12,020 nucleotides of DNA from JAVXAN01 sp036660495 (lineage in GTDB: Bacteria > Bacillota_I > Bacilli_A > RF39 > UBA660): NCBI GenBank assembly GCA_036660495.1, contig JAVXAN010000025.1, positions 1 to 12,020 of the forward strand, written 5' to 3'. The notes beneath the pieces were generated by a model, which ran no database searches, was not told the DNA's origin, and was given only the letters and a program-made list of their open reading frames with translations. Within the stretch, counting starts at the first letter, position 1. Each line of letters starts with the position of its first letter. A program made the translations under genes and the position numbers. Shown here piece after piece: positions 1-6,780 of this stretch.

Positions 1-627
1 GGGTTGCCAGTAATGATGAATTATGCACAAATTCAAACTAGACGTTTAGGAATTGAAATTTTAAGAAGTGCCGCAATTGAAAAAGTTAATAAAAAAATCA
101 GAAAAAACGAGTTAGTAATTGTTACTAAAAATAATAATGGTGAAATTGTAAGCGTTGATTTCGATTCGGTTATTGCAAATGAAACATTAGTAATTGTTGC
201 AAAAGCGGTAAGAGAAAAGTTAAAAAAAATTGAAGACGGTCAAGCGTATCCGAGTAAAAATTATATTGATACGGTTGATAAATCAATGGCCAAGCGTGGA
301 ATCGTTTACGAAATTCCTTTAGGAATTATATTTGGTAACTCGCTTTTGACAAATGTTGGTCCAAAAATACCGGTAAAAGTTAGCTATTCTGGTAGTATTT
401 CAACCGATATAAAAACAAGGGTGAGTGAGTATGGATTAAACAGTGCCTTAATAGAAGTTTTTGTAAAGGTTGAAATTAATCAAAAAACAATAATTCCGTT
501 TATGACAGAGGAAACGGCTCTTACATCAGAAATACCAATAGTAATGAAAGTAGTTCAAGGCACTATTCCAAGTTACATGCCTGGTAACTATAATCGTAAA
601 ACAAACTTCACCGTTTTTATAGAATAA
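1..627 (+). CDS. yunB: Sporulation protein YunB, 5' end cut by the window
   Basis: The reading frame is open to the left edge, so the true start and the expected N-terminal membrane helix lie outside; 208 residues are visible, against about 250 in Bacillus. YunB is a mother-cell sporulation protein made under sigma-E; its biochemical role is not known. Family identity rests on long recognisable blocks: an N-terminal stretch with IQTRRLGIEIL, then IPLGIIFGNSLLTNVGPKIP near positions 313-372, a TDIKTRVSEYGLNSALIEV segment, and a C-terminal IIPFMTEE...VVQGTIPSYMPG block. These match my memory of B. subtilis YunB almost block for block. The C-terminus ends soon after the last conserved block, so the variable tail seen in Bacillus is short here. 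No terminator is visible before yutD, so some read-through is possible. TTG at 4 and ATG at 13 or 16 are in frame but have no visible ribosome binding site. Confidence 0.9.
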   Translation, partial: GLPVMMNYAQIQTRRLGIEILRSAAIEKVNKKIRKNELVIVTKNNNGEIVSVDFDSVIANETLVIVAKAVREKLKKIEDGQAYPSKNYIDTVDKSMAKRGIVYEIPLGIIFGNSLLTNVGPKIPVKVSYSGSISTDIKTRVSEYGLNSALIEVFVKVEINQKTIIPFMTEETALTSEIPIVMKVVQGTIPSYMPGNYNRKTNFTVFIE

Positions 628-639
628 TTAAACCTTATA

Positions 640-652
640 TGTTATAATTTAT
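640..652 (+). promoter_or_regulatory. Extended -10 promoter of yutD
   Basis: TG-T-TATAAT lies at 640-648, an extended -10 element 25 bases before the yutD start codon. The matching -35 position (620-625, TAGAAT) is poor and overlaps the yunB stop, so this promoter would depend on the TG extension. The 13-base block is repeated at engB and der. Confidence 0.6.
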
Positions 653-672
653 ACATAATGTGGAGGTATATA

Positions 673-948
673 ATGGAAAGTATAAAGATTGAAGAAAATG
701 AGTATGAAATTATAAAAAATTATCGAAATGGTTATAAAAAAGATGATTTTATTGCAAGGTACACAGAATATTTTAAAGATTATGATTATATATTTGGAGA
801 CTGGGCTTATGGAAAACTTAGGTTAAAGGGATTTTACGATAAAACGAACCATAAGTGCAAACAAATAAATGATATTAATAACCTAGAAAAATATATAAAA
901 GAAAATTGCGCTTTTGATTGTTCATATTTTGTTGCAAAAAGAAAATAA
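673..948 (+). CDS. yutD: YutD family protein (DUF1027)
   Basis: A 91-residue cytosolic protein of the YutD/DUF1027 family, a widespread small Bacilli protein of unknown function. The diagnostic block YDYIFGDWAYGKLRLKGFY is at residues 37-55, and the C-terminal CAFDCSYFVAK block (Cys79, Cys83) corresponds to the C-terminal CxxxC-aromatic-Phe-Val segment of Bacillus YutD. I chose ATG 673 because GGAGG at 662-666 sits 6 bases upstream; an in-frame ATG at 658 precedes that site and has none of its own. The gene follows yunB closely. In B. subtilis yutD and yunB lie a few genes apart in the yut/yun region, so this looks like remnant ancestral order with the genes between lost. The promoter of the next gene begins inside its last codons. 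Confidence 0.85.
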   Translation: MESIKIEENEYEIIKNYRNGYKKDDFIARYTEYFKDYDYIFGDWAYGKLRLKGFYDKTNHKCKQINDINNLEKYIKENCAFDCSYFVAKRK

Positions 949-960
949 GTATGTTAAAAT
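932..960 (+). promoter_or_regulatory. Sigma-A promoter of the DUF1292 gene pair
   Basis: TTGCAA at 932-937, a 17-base spacer, and TAAAAT at 955-960 preceded by TG at 952-953. The -35 element lies inside the 3' end of yutD. It is well placed to drive the two genes at 994 and 1315. Confidence 0.65.
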
Positions 961-993
961 AAATTGTATAAGAATAAAAAAGAGGTGCTAATG

Positions 994-1290
994 ATGGCAA
1001 AAGCAAGAGAGAAGTTTGTTATTATTGATGAAAATGGAACTAAAAAAGATGCTGAGTTAGTTTCTTTGTTTAAATTACAAGATAGTGATAGTAAAAAATA
1101 TATTGTTTATACGTTTAATGAAGTTGATGATAATAGTATGATAAAGTTATATGTATCAATATTTAATGATAATGACGGGGTTTATTCACTAGATAATATA
1201 ACCGACGATGAAGAGTGGAAAAAAGTTAAGGATGCAATGAGAAAAATTGCTAAAGATGGTCAAGAAGTTTTAAAAGGTGAAGCTAATTAA
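994..1290 (+). CDS. DUF1292 family protein (YrzB-like)
   Basis: A 98-residue acidic cytosolic protein. Its order of motifs fits DUF1292/YrzB: an N-terminal FVIIDENGTKKDAELV strand pair, a central KKYIVYTF segment followed by an acidic turn, then LYVSIFN and the C-terminal 'D-E-E-W' signature (TDDEEWKKVKDAM). B. subtilis YrzB, as I recall it, has the same layout (IVDENG, SYVLYY, ASSF, TDEEWDMI). The function of the family is unknown. Two adjacent ATGs (991 and 994) follow AGAGGTG at 981-987. I prefer 994 because its 8-base spacing matches most other genes here, but 991 is nearly as good. The gene is followed after 24 bases by the proline-rich/coiled-coil gene with no terminator between, so the two are probably co-transcribed. 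Confidence 0.7.
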   Translation: MAKAREKFVIIDENGTKKDAELVSLFKLQDSDSKKYIVYTFNEVDDNSMIKLYVSIFNDNDGVYSLDNITDDEEWKKVKDAMRKIAKDGQEVLKGEAN

Positions 1291-1314
1291 ATTTACAATT
1301 AGGAGGGAATTATT

Positions 1315-2136
1315 ATGTATGAAGTGTTTGAACAAAAGTTTAATGAAGTAAAAGCAAAAAGTGCAACTAGTAACAGGAAAGTTATTGTTGGGGATAATTT
1401 TGAAAAAGGAATGACTGCATCCCAACCAGAAGCTAAAGTTGTTACTAGACCGGAAGCTGTAAAAGCACTTGATTTAGATTTGATTACTCCTGATGTTAAA
1501 ATTGTAAATGAAGAAAAGCCAATTGTAAATATGCCTGCTTCAGCAACACCAATTCCAGAAATGCCAGTTGTAGGGGCAACGATTCCGGAGATGCCAGTTA
1601 CGGAAACACCAGTTCCCGCTATGGCAATTCCAGAACCAATTGTGGTACCAGAAACAGCTGTACCATCAGTTGATTTTTCTCAGAATAACGCTTTTATTCA
1701 ACCTCAGTACACTCCTGATCAAAACTTCACAACAATAAATTCAGCCCCAGAAATTTCACCAGCTAATAATATGCAAATATCACAAGGTTTTCCTTTACCA
1801 AACATGTTTCCTACTTCAGCCTATGAAAATCAGCAAGTTGAGTCATCACTTGACCCTGAAACTCAAAGGTTAACTGAATCAATTAATTCTGGTGTTAGTT
1901 CGCTAGTTACACATATTCAAGGGGAATATGAAGATAAATTAAAAGATCAAGAATCTTTGCTTAATAAAACAATTGCTGAAAAAGATTCTAAGATAGTAGA
2001 ATTAACTGGAGCTTTAGAAAGAGCAAACGCTCAACTTACCGAAATGAGAAACATAAATAATGCAGTAAGACAATTTTTAGGTGGTTCACTTCCTAATGTT
2101 GATGTTAATACTGGTGGAATGAATAGAGCAGTTTAA
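1315..2136 (+). CDS. Unrecognised proline-rich, coiled-coil protein
   Basis: I do not recognise a family. The 273-residue protein starts at ATG 1315, 8 bases after GGAGG at 1302-1306. Four regions can be seen. Residues 1-70 are charged and mixed. Residues about 73-119 are rich in Pro, Val, Glu and Ala, with the hexapeptide IPEMPV repeated at residues 80 and 90 and looser copies after it. Residues about 120-178 are rich in Asn, Gln, Ser and Pro and probably unstructured. Residues about 180-260 have a heptad-like charged pattern (EYEDKLKDQESLLNKTIAEK onward) that predicts a coiled coil. There is no signal peptide or membrane segment, so it should be cytosolic. The layout of a flexible Pro-rich linker joined to a C-terminal coiled coil suggests a scaffold or tether, but that is inference from composition alone. 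It appears to be co-transcribed with the DUF1292 gene and is followed by its own terminator. Confidence 0.8.
   Translation: MYEVFEQKFNEVKAKSATSNRKVIVGDNFEKGMTASQPEAKVVTRPEAVKALDLDLITPDVKIVNEEKPIVNMPASATPIPEMPVVGATIPEMPVTETPVPAMAIPEPIVVPETAVPSVDFSQNNAFIQPQYTPDQNFTTINSAPEISPANNMQISQGFPLPNMFPTSAYENQQVESSLDPETQRLTESINSGVSSLVTHIQGEYEDKLKDQESLLNKTIAEKDSKIVELTGALERANAQLTEMRNINNAVRQFLGGSLPNVDVNTGGMNRAV
1552..1599 (+). repeat. Two in-frame copies of an 18-base IPEMPV unit
   Basis: The units at 1552-1569 and 1582-1599 both encode IPEMPV, with 30-base periodicity. They differ only at synonymous third positions. Degenerate Pro-Val/Pro-Ala copies follow up to about 1670. This is a coding repeat in the linker of the 1315 gene. 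Confidence 0.7.
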
Positions 2137-2150
2137 TAAAGTTAATAATA

Positions 2151-2178
2151 AGATATGTATAACACGTATCTTTTTTTT
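2151..2178 (+). terminator. Rho-independent terminator after the 1315 gene
   Basis: AGATATG (2151-2157) pairs with CGTATCT (2165-2171) with one G-U pair around a 7-base loop, followed by eight T's (2171-2178). Confidence 0.75.
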
Positions 2179-2211
2179 ATAAAAAATTACAAAAATTACC
2201 ACAAAAAAAAT

Positions 2212-2240
2212 GTATGAAATTGTCAAAAATTCACAATCTA
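2212..2240 (+). promoter_or_regulatory. Candidate sigma-G promoter of the SASP gene
   Basis: GTATG at 2212-2216 fits the sigma-G -35 pattern GHATR. After a 17-base spacer, CAATCTA at 2234-2240 is one base off the -10 pattern CATnnTA. It ends 23 bases before the SASP start codon. Forespore sigma-G control is the known rule for this gene class, and no good sigma-A promoter competes here. Confidence 0.5.
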
Positions 2241-2263
2241 TTAATGTATAGGAGGTGAAACAC

Positions 2264-2467
2264 ATGAAAAACAATAGTAAATTAGTAGTTCCAGGAGCAA
2301 AACAAGCTATTGAACAAATGAAATACGAAATCGCTAATGAATTTGGTGTTACTTTAGGTGCTGATGCTACTGCAAGAGCTAACGGAACCGTTGGTGGAGA
2401 AATCACAAAACGTTTAGTTAAAATGGGTCAATCACAATTAGGTGGATCATATAACATACAAAAATAA
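2264..2467 (+). CDS. Alpha/beta-type small acid-soluble spore protein
   Basis: A 67-residue DNA-binding protein that saturates forespore DNA, protecting it in the dormant spore, and is degraded at germination to supply amino acids. The germination protease (GPR) site YEIANEFGV is at residues 21-29, with the expected cut after Glu22. The second conserved block, GGEITKRLVKMGQSQLGG, is at residues 44-61. Length is typical of the family. ATG 2264 follows a strong AGGAGGTGA site with 8-base spacing; an in-frame ATG at 2255 has no site of its own. The gene stands alone, between the terminator of the previous unit and its own strong terminator. This is expected for a highly expressed forespore gene. 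It is clear evidence that the organism is, or recently was, a spore former. Confidence 0.95.
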   Translation: MKNNSKLVVPGAKQAIEQMKYEIANEFGVTLGADATARANGTVGGEITKRLVKMGQSQLGGSYNIQK

Positions 2468-2483
2468 GTTTTTATATAAACGT

Positions 2484-2508
2484 AAGGTAGCTTTTGCTAC
2501 CTTTTTTT
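2484..2508 (+). terminator. Strong terminator of the SASP gene
   Basis: Perfect 8-bp stem AAGGTAGC (2484-2491) with GCTACCTT (2496-2503), a TTTT loop, and T's to 2508. Confidence 0.9.
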
Positions 2509-2509
2509 G

Positions 2510-2538
2510 TTTAATTAATTTCAATTTTGTTGTATAAT
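2510..2538 (+). promoter_or_regulatory. Likely sigma-A promoter of ackA-nrnA
   Basis: A perfect TATAAT at 2533-2538 lies 19 bases before the ackA start. The -35 position 17 bases upstream (TTTAAT, 2510-2515) is weak, so strength is uncertain. Confidence 0.5.
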
Positions 2539-2557
2539 TGTTATTAGGAGTGTGATT

Positions 2558-3736
2558 ATGAAAATATTATCAATAAACGCTGGAAGTTCATCCTTGAAAT
2601 TTCAGTTATACGAAATGCCAGAAGAAAAGGTTTTAATATCTGGATTAATGGAAAGAATCGGTATGGAAAAAAGTTTTTACACTATTAAAATAAATGGTGA
2701 AAAAATAAAAAAAGAAGTAGAATTAAAAAGTCATGCAGAAGCATTTAAAGCTTTAGTTAAAGAATTAGAAGTGAATAATGTAGTTAAGTCATTATCTGAA
2801 ATAAAAGGAATTGGACATAGGGTTGTACAAGGTGGAGATTATTTTGATAAATCCGTAATAATTAATGAAGATGTATTAAATAAAATAGATGAATTATCAT
2901 CATTAGCACCTCTTCATAATCCTGCTGCAATAGTTGGAATAAAAGCAGCATCAGAAGTGTTTAATAATGCTATACAAACAGTTGTGTTTGATACAGCGTT
3001 TCATCAAACTATGAAAGAAGAAAATTATTTATACGCACTACCTTATACTTGGTATACTGAATATAAAGTAAGAAGGTATGGAGCTCATGGTACTAGCCAT
3101 AAATATGTTGCAAATAGGATGAATGAGATCCTTGGAACAATAAACACCAAGTTAATTACTTGTCATATTGGTAATGGTGGCAGTATAAGTGCTGTTGTTA
3201 ATGGGAAATGTGTTAATACTTCAATGGGATTAACACCAAATGCAGGATTAATAATGGGAACAAGGTGTGGTGATATTGATGCTAGCATAATTCCATATAT
3301 TATGGAAAAAACGGGTATGACTACTAAAGAAGTTGATAATGCTATTAATAAACAAAGTGGATTACTTGCAATAAGTAAAAAAAGTAGTGATTCAAGAGAT
3401 ATTGAAAATGGAATTAAAGATGGCGATAAAAACTGTGCTTTAGCGCAAAAAATGTTTGTAAAAAGAGTAGTGGATTATATTGCTAAGTATTATGTTGAAA
3501 TGAATGGCTGCGATGCTATTGTGTTTACGGCAGGAATTGGAGAAAATTCAATAGTAACTAGATGTGAAATTATTAATTCACTTGGATCTTTAGGAATAAA
3601 ACTAGACAAAGAAGCTAATAACACCAGAGGGAAAGAAGCTTTAATAAGTAGTAAGGAATCTTTAGTTAAATGTTATGTAATTCCAACTGATGAAGAATTA
3701 ATGATAGCAAGAGATACTTTAGAATTAATAAAATAG
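2558..3736 (+). CDS. ackA: Acetate kinase
   Basis: Interconverts acetyl phosphate plus ADP with acetate plus ATP. It is the last step of ATP-yielding acetate fermentation, working with phosphotransacetylase, which is not in this window. The 392-residue cytosolic protein has the family's normal length. Visible motifs are NAGSSSLK (residues 7-14, with Asn7), GHRVVQGG (Arg88), VFDTAFHQT (the catalytic Asp145), GAHGTSHKYV (His177), CHIGNGGS, MGTRCGDID (Arg236), FTAGIGENS (residues 323-331), and IPTDEELMIARDT with the metal-binding Glu near 379-380. The usual GDIDP is GDIDA here, a mild change. ATG 2558 follows AGGAG at 2546-2550; the in-frame GTG at 2552 is too close to that site. The nanoRNase gene starts 8 bases after its stop, so the two form an operon. 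Confidence 0.97.
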   Translation: MKILSINAGSSSLKFQLYEMPEEKVLISGLMERIGMEKSFYTIKINGEKIKKEVELKSHAEAFKALVKELEVNNVVKSLSEIKGIGHRVVQGGDYFDKSVIINEDVLNKIDELSSLAPLHNPAAIVGIKAASEVFNNAIQTVVFDTAFHQTMKEENYLYALPYTWYTEYKVRRYGAHGTSHKYVANRMNEILGTINTKLITCHIGNGGSISAVVNGKCVNTSMGLTPNAGLIMGTRCGDIDASIIPYIMEKTGMTTKEVDNAINKQSGLLAISKKSSDSRDIENGIKDGDKNCALAQKMFVKRVVDYIAKYYVEMNGCDAIVFTAGIGENSIVTRCEIINSLGSLGIKLDKEANNTRGKEALISSKESLVKCYVIPTDEELMIARDTLELIK

Positions 3737-3744
3737 GTAAAATG

Positions 3745-4701
3745 ATGGAAAAGAAAATACTTGGTCTTATAAAAAAATATAAAAAAATAATTATTGCAAG
3801 GCATGTTGGTGGTGATCCTGATGCGTTAGGTTCTACTTTCGCCTTAAAAGAAATAATTTTGAAAAATTTCCCAAATAAAGAAGTATATGTTGTTGGTGCG
3901 TCAATAGCTAGGTTTAAAATGTTTGGACATCATGATAAAATAACTGATGATACGTGTGTGAATTCATTGCTTATTACTCTTGATATTCCAGACGTAAGAA
4001 GAATCGATGGAATAGATATAAATAAGTTTAAAGATATTGTTAAAATAGATCATCATCCAGAAATTGATAAGTTTTCAGACGTAAAGTTAATTGATGAAAC
4101 CGCATCTAGTGCTTCTGAGATTGTTGCAAGATGGTGTTATAAATGTAATTTGAAAATGCCAAAAGCTGCAGCTGAAAATATTTTTATGGGGATAGTGGCA
4201 GATACAAATAGATTCTTATTTCAAGGAACAACGTCAAGTACTTATAAGTTGGTTGGTAGGTTAATTGATGAAACTAAAATTAATACTAGTGAATTATATG
4301 GTCAATTGTATAGTAAGCCAATGTCTGAGGTAAGACTAGAAGGTTATATTTCTCAGAATATGATAGTAACTAAAAACAAGGTTGGTTACATAAAAATATT
4401 AGATAGCACATTAAAAGAGTTTAAGGTTGATTCGGCTAGTGTTGGAAGCATTATGAATGATTATAATTATATTGATGAATTATTATGCTGGGTAATATTT
4501 ACAGAGGATTTAAAAATGGAAGTTATTAGAACTTCAGCTAGATCAAGAGGCCCAATTATAAATAAGATGTTTGAACAGTATAATGGTGGTGGTCATATTT
4601 ATGCTTGTGGTGCAAAACTAAAATCTTTTAATGAGGCAGATGAAATAGTTGATAAGTTGAACGATTTATGCGAAGAATACTTAAATGAAGAAGAGAATTA
4701 A
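3745..4701 (+). CDS. nrnA: DHH/DHHA1 phosphoesterase, NrnA type (nanoRNase / pAp phosphatase)
   Basis: A 318-residue cytosolic phosphoesterase of the DHH family. NrnA proteins degrade 2-5 nt RNA fragments to mononucleotides and hydrolyse 3'-phosphoadenosine 5'-phosphate. N-terminal DHH domain: motif I HVGGDPDALGS (His20, Asp24, Asp26), motif II LDIPDVRR (Asp80), motif III IDHHPE (Asp102, His103, His104), then ASSASEIV and GIVADTNRF (Asp153). These supply the manganese ligands. C-terminal DHHA1 domain: RTSARSRG and GGGHIYACGA (residues 281-284 are GGGH). Family members usually read GGGHPxAAG, so the inserted Ile-Tyr-Ala-Cys is a local variant. Two ATGs (3742, 3745) follow a weak AGG in the ackA stop; 3745 gives the better spacing. 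I know no functional link with ackA; co-transcription may be convenience. Motifs argue against DisA or RecJ. Confidence 0.88.
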   Translation: MEKKILGLIKKYKKIIIARHVGGDPDALGSTFALKEIILKNFPNKEVYVVGASIARFKMFGHHDKITDDTCVNSLLITLDIPDVRRIDGIDINKFKDIVKIDHHPEIDKFSDVKLIDETASSASEIVARWCYKCNLKMPKAAAENIFMGIVADTNRFLFQGTTSSTYKLVGRLIDETKINTSELYGQLYSKPMSEVRLEGYISQNMIVTKNKVGYIKILDSTLKEFKVDSASVGSIMNDYNYIDELLCWVIFTEDLKMEVIRTSARSRGPIINKMFEQYNGGGHIYACGAKLKSFNEADEIVDKLNDLCEEYLNEEEN

Positions 4702-4715
4702 TACTTCTTTTTTTT
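4688..4715 (+). terminator. Modest terminator after nrnA
   Basis: AAGAAG (4688-4693) pairs with CTTCTT (4704-4709) around a 10-base loop, with T's to 4715. The left arm is inside the last codons of nrnA. The stem is short, so efficiency is uncertain. Confidence 0.5.
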
Positions 4716-4722
4716 GATAAAT

Positions 4723-4755
4723 TTGATTTTTTCCGTTCTTTTTGTTATAATTCAT
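4723..4755 (+). promoter_or_regulatory. Sigma-A promoter of engB
   Basis: TTGATT at 4723-4728, a 17-base spacer, and TATAAT at 4746-4751 with a TG extension at 4743-4744. Among the best matches in the window. The -10 block is shared with yutD and der. Confidence 0.75.
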
Positions 4756-4772
4756 GTCGTAGGTGATTTTTA

Positions 4773-5372
4773 ATGAAAATTAATGACGCAGAAATAACGA
4801 TAAGCGCTGTAAGAAGAAGCCAGTATCCGGAAGGAAATAGGCCAGAATTTTTACTTATTGGAAGAAGTAATGTTGGTAAAAGTAGTTTTATAAATAGTAT
4901 TATTGAAAGAAAAAATTTTGCAAGAATATCTTCTAAACCAGGTAAAACTCAAACAATAAATTTTTTTAAGATAAATGATGATTTTTTCTTTGTAGATGTT
5001 CCTGGATATGGATATGCAAGCGTTAGTAAAGACAGACAAAAAAAGTTTGGATTAATGATTGAAGAATATTTATCAGGAAGAGAGAATTTAAAACAAGTTT
5101 TTATGTTAGTAGATTTTAGACATAAGCCAACTGAAGATGATTTGCTTATGTATAATTTTTTAAAATTTCATGGGCTTAAAGTAACGCTTATTGCAACAAA
5201 AGTAGATAAAATCGGAATAACTCAAAGAGAAAAATATAAAAAACAGATAACAAATGCAATTGATTTAGCAATAGGTGATGAATTAGTATTATTTTCATCG
5301 CGTACTAAACTTGGAAAAAAGGAAGTACAAGCTATGATAGAAAAGGAAGTTTATGGTCAAAGCACCATATAA
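4773..5372 (+). CDS. engB: Ribosome biogenesis GTPase EngB (YsxC/YihA)
   Basis: A 199-residue TrmE-Era-EngA-EngB-Septin GTPase that assists late assembly of the 50S ribosomal subunit; it is essential in B. subtilis. The G motifs are all present: G1 GRSNVGKS (residues 30-37), G2 in PGKTQTINF (Thr59/Thr61), G3 DVPGYGY (75-81), G4 TKVDK (142-146) and G5 SSRT (175-178). Length is that of the family. ATG 4773 follows AGGTGA at 4761-4766. Its stop codon lies inside the 3' arm of its own terminator. Der follows with a separate promoter, so two 50S-assembly GTPases are adjacent but probably separately transcribed, with possible read-through. In Bacillus ysxC sits beside lon instead. Confidence 0.96.
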   Translation: MKINDAEITISAVRRSQYPEGNRPEFLLIGRSNVGKSSFINSIIERKNFARISSKPGKTQTINFFKINDDFFFVDVPGYGYASVSKDRQKKFGLMIEEYLSGRENLKQVFMLVDFRHKPTEDDLLMYNFLKFHGLKVTLIATKVDKIGITQREKYKKQITNAIDLAIGDELVLFSSRTKLGKKEVQAMIEKEVYGQSTI

Positions 5373-5384
5373 ACTTCTTTTTTT
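5346..5384 (+). terminator. Terminator overlapping the end of engB
   Basis: GAAGTTTATGGT (5346-5357) pairs with ACC (5364-5366) and the arm to 5377 with a 2-base bulge, giving about 12 bp, then T's to 5384. The stem includes the last coding triplets and the stop of engB. Confidence 0.75.
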
Positions 5385-5394
5385 AACATTTTTA

Positions 5395-5407
5395 TGTTAT
5401 AATTTAT
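5395..5407 (+). promoter_or_regulatory. Extended -10 promoter of der
   Basis: TG-T-TATAAT at 5395-5403, 27 bases before the der start. The -35 position (TTCTTT, 5375-5380) is weak and lies in the upstream terminator arm. Confidence 0.55.
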
Positions 5408-5429
5408 TAACGAATTAGAGGTGAGTCAA

Positions 5430-6746
5430 ATGAAAATACCAACAATTGCATTAGTAGGAAGTCCAAACGTAGGAAAGTCTACGTTATTTAACCGTTTAGT
5501 AGGTAAAAAACAAGCTATCATAGAAGATACCCCAGGGGTAACAAGAGACCGTATTTATGGTACGGGTACTTATTTTGATTATAAGTTTAACGTTATTGAT
5601 ACTGGTGGTATAAATTTAGATGATGATAGGTTTAATAAAGAAATAAGAATGCAAGCAGAGTTGGCAATTAATGAGGCAGATATTGTTGTCTTTGTTGTAG
5701 ATGGAAAAGAAGGCATAACTAATAGTGATTCAGTTGTTAAAGAAATTTTAAGAAAAAGTAATAAAAAAGTTGTTGTGGCTGTTAATAAAATTGATAATAA
5801 GGTTGCTAAAGATAATATGTATGATTTTTACGAATTGGGGTTTGATAATTATATCCCCATTAGCGGAGCTCATAACATTGGAATTGGTGATTTACTTGAT
5901 GTTGTAACTGATGATTTTAGTAAATATGATCAAGAAGAATATTCTAGTGACGTAGTTAAATTTTGCGTAATTGGAAGACCAAACGTAGGTAAGAGTAGTT
6001 TAGTAAATGCTTTGCTAAATGAAGAGCGAGTAATTGTAAGTGATATTGCAGGTACAACTAGAGATACGGTTGATACGGAGTTTGTATATGGAAAAAATAA
6101 ATACGTAGTAATAGATACTGCAGGCATGAGAAAAAGAGGAAAAGTATACGAATCAATCGAAAAATACAGTCTTTTAAGAGCTATGAAGGCAATTGATCGA
6201 AGTGATGTTTGCCTAGTTATAATAAATGCTGAAGAAGGTATCATAGAGCATGATAAGCATATCGCTAGTTATGCTCTTGAAGCAGGAAGAGCTCTTGTTT
6301 TAGTTGTTAATAAATGGGATACTGTAAATGATAAAGATAGGAACATAAAAGAATATACAAAGTTAATTAGAGCTGAATTTCAGTTTTTAAGTTATGTTCC
6401 AATTGTCTTTTTATCAGCTAAAACTAAAAAGCGTCTCCATACGTTAATGCCAGAAGTAACAAAAGTTTTTGATAATAGTCATCGACAAGTAAAAACTAGT
6501 TTGTTAAATGATGTTATTACCGATGCAGTTTCACTTAACGCACCACCATCATATAAAGGAAAGCGTTTAAAAATATATTTTACATCACAAACAGCAACGG
6601 CTCCTCCAAAGTTCACTTTTCATGTAAATAATAAGGGACTTATTCATTTTTCATACGAAAGATATATAGAAAACAAAATAAGAGAAAATTTTGATTTTGA
6701 GGGGACTCCAATTGTGTTTCAATTTAAAAATAGAAACGAAGAATAA
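5430..6746 (+). CDS. der: Double-domain GTPase Der (EngA)
   Basis: An essential ribosome-associated GTPase with two G domains in tandem, needed for 50S subunit maturation. The 438-residue length is typical. Domain 1: GSPNVGKS (residues 10-17), DTPGVTRDR, DTGG (57-60), NKID (119-122). The first residue after Gly is Ser where most homologues have Arg (GRPNVGKS). Domain 2: GRPNVGKS (182-189), IAGTTRDT, DTAGMRKRGK (229-238), NKWD (294-297), SAKT (329-332). The C-terminal KH-like domain, about 355-435, contains APPSYKGKRLKIYFTSQ and FEGTPIVFQFKNR. ATG 5430 follows AGAGGTGA at 5417-5424; the in-frame GTG at 5421 is part of that ribosome binding site and should not be taken as the start. The gene converges with the arginase gene on a shared terminator. 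Confidence 0.97.
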   Translation: MKIPTIALVGSPNVGKSTLFNRLVGKKQAIIEDTPGVTRDRIYGTGTYFDYKFNVIDTGGINLDDDRFNKEIRMQAELAINEADIVVFVVDGKEGITNSDSVVKEILRKSNKKVVVAVNKIDNKVAKDNMYDFYELGFDNYIPISGAHNIGIGDLLDVVTDDFSKYDQEEYSSDVVKFCVIGRPNVGKSSLVNALLNEERVIVSDIAGTTRDTVDTEFVYGKNKYVVIDTAGMRKRGKVYESIEKYSLLRAMKAIDRSDVCLVIINAEEGIIEHDKHIASYALEAGRALVLVVNKWDTVNDKDRNIKEYTKLIRAEFQFLSYVPIVFLSAKTKKRLHTLMPEVTKVFDNSHRQVKTSLLNDVITDAVSLNAPPSYKGKRLKIYFTSQTATAPPKFTFHVNNKGLIHFSYERYIENKIRENFDFEGTPIVFQFKNRNEE

Positions 6747-6780
6747 AAAAAGGACTTATTTCATTTATAAGTTCTTTTTT
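6745..6780. terminator. Bidirectional terminator between der and arginase
   Basis: AGGACTTAT (6751-6759) pairs with ATAAGTTCT (6767-6775) with one G-U pair around a 7-base loop. The stem is flanked by a run of A's on the left and T's on the right, so it can end transcripts from both strands. The arginase stop codon (6765-6767) lies within the hairpin. Confidence 0.85.

Noticed and set aside
1531..1670. Repeated Pro-Glu-Met-Pro coding units, considered as a possible CRISPR-like or mobile repeat.
   Set aside because: The repeats are in frame, differ at synonymous positions and encode a protein linker. There are no spacers of constant length or other array features.
2086..2406. Minus-strand open frame across the SASP gene and the terminator before it.
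   Set aside because: It runs through a terminator and the reverse of a highly conserved SASP, with composition typical of AT-rich antisense.
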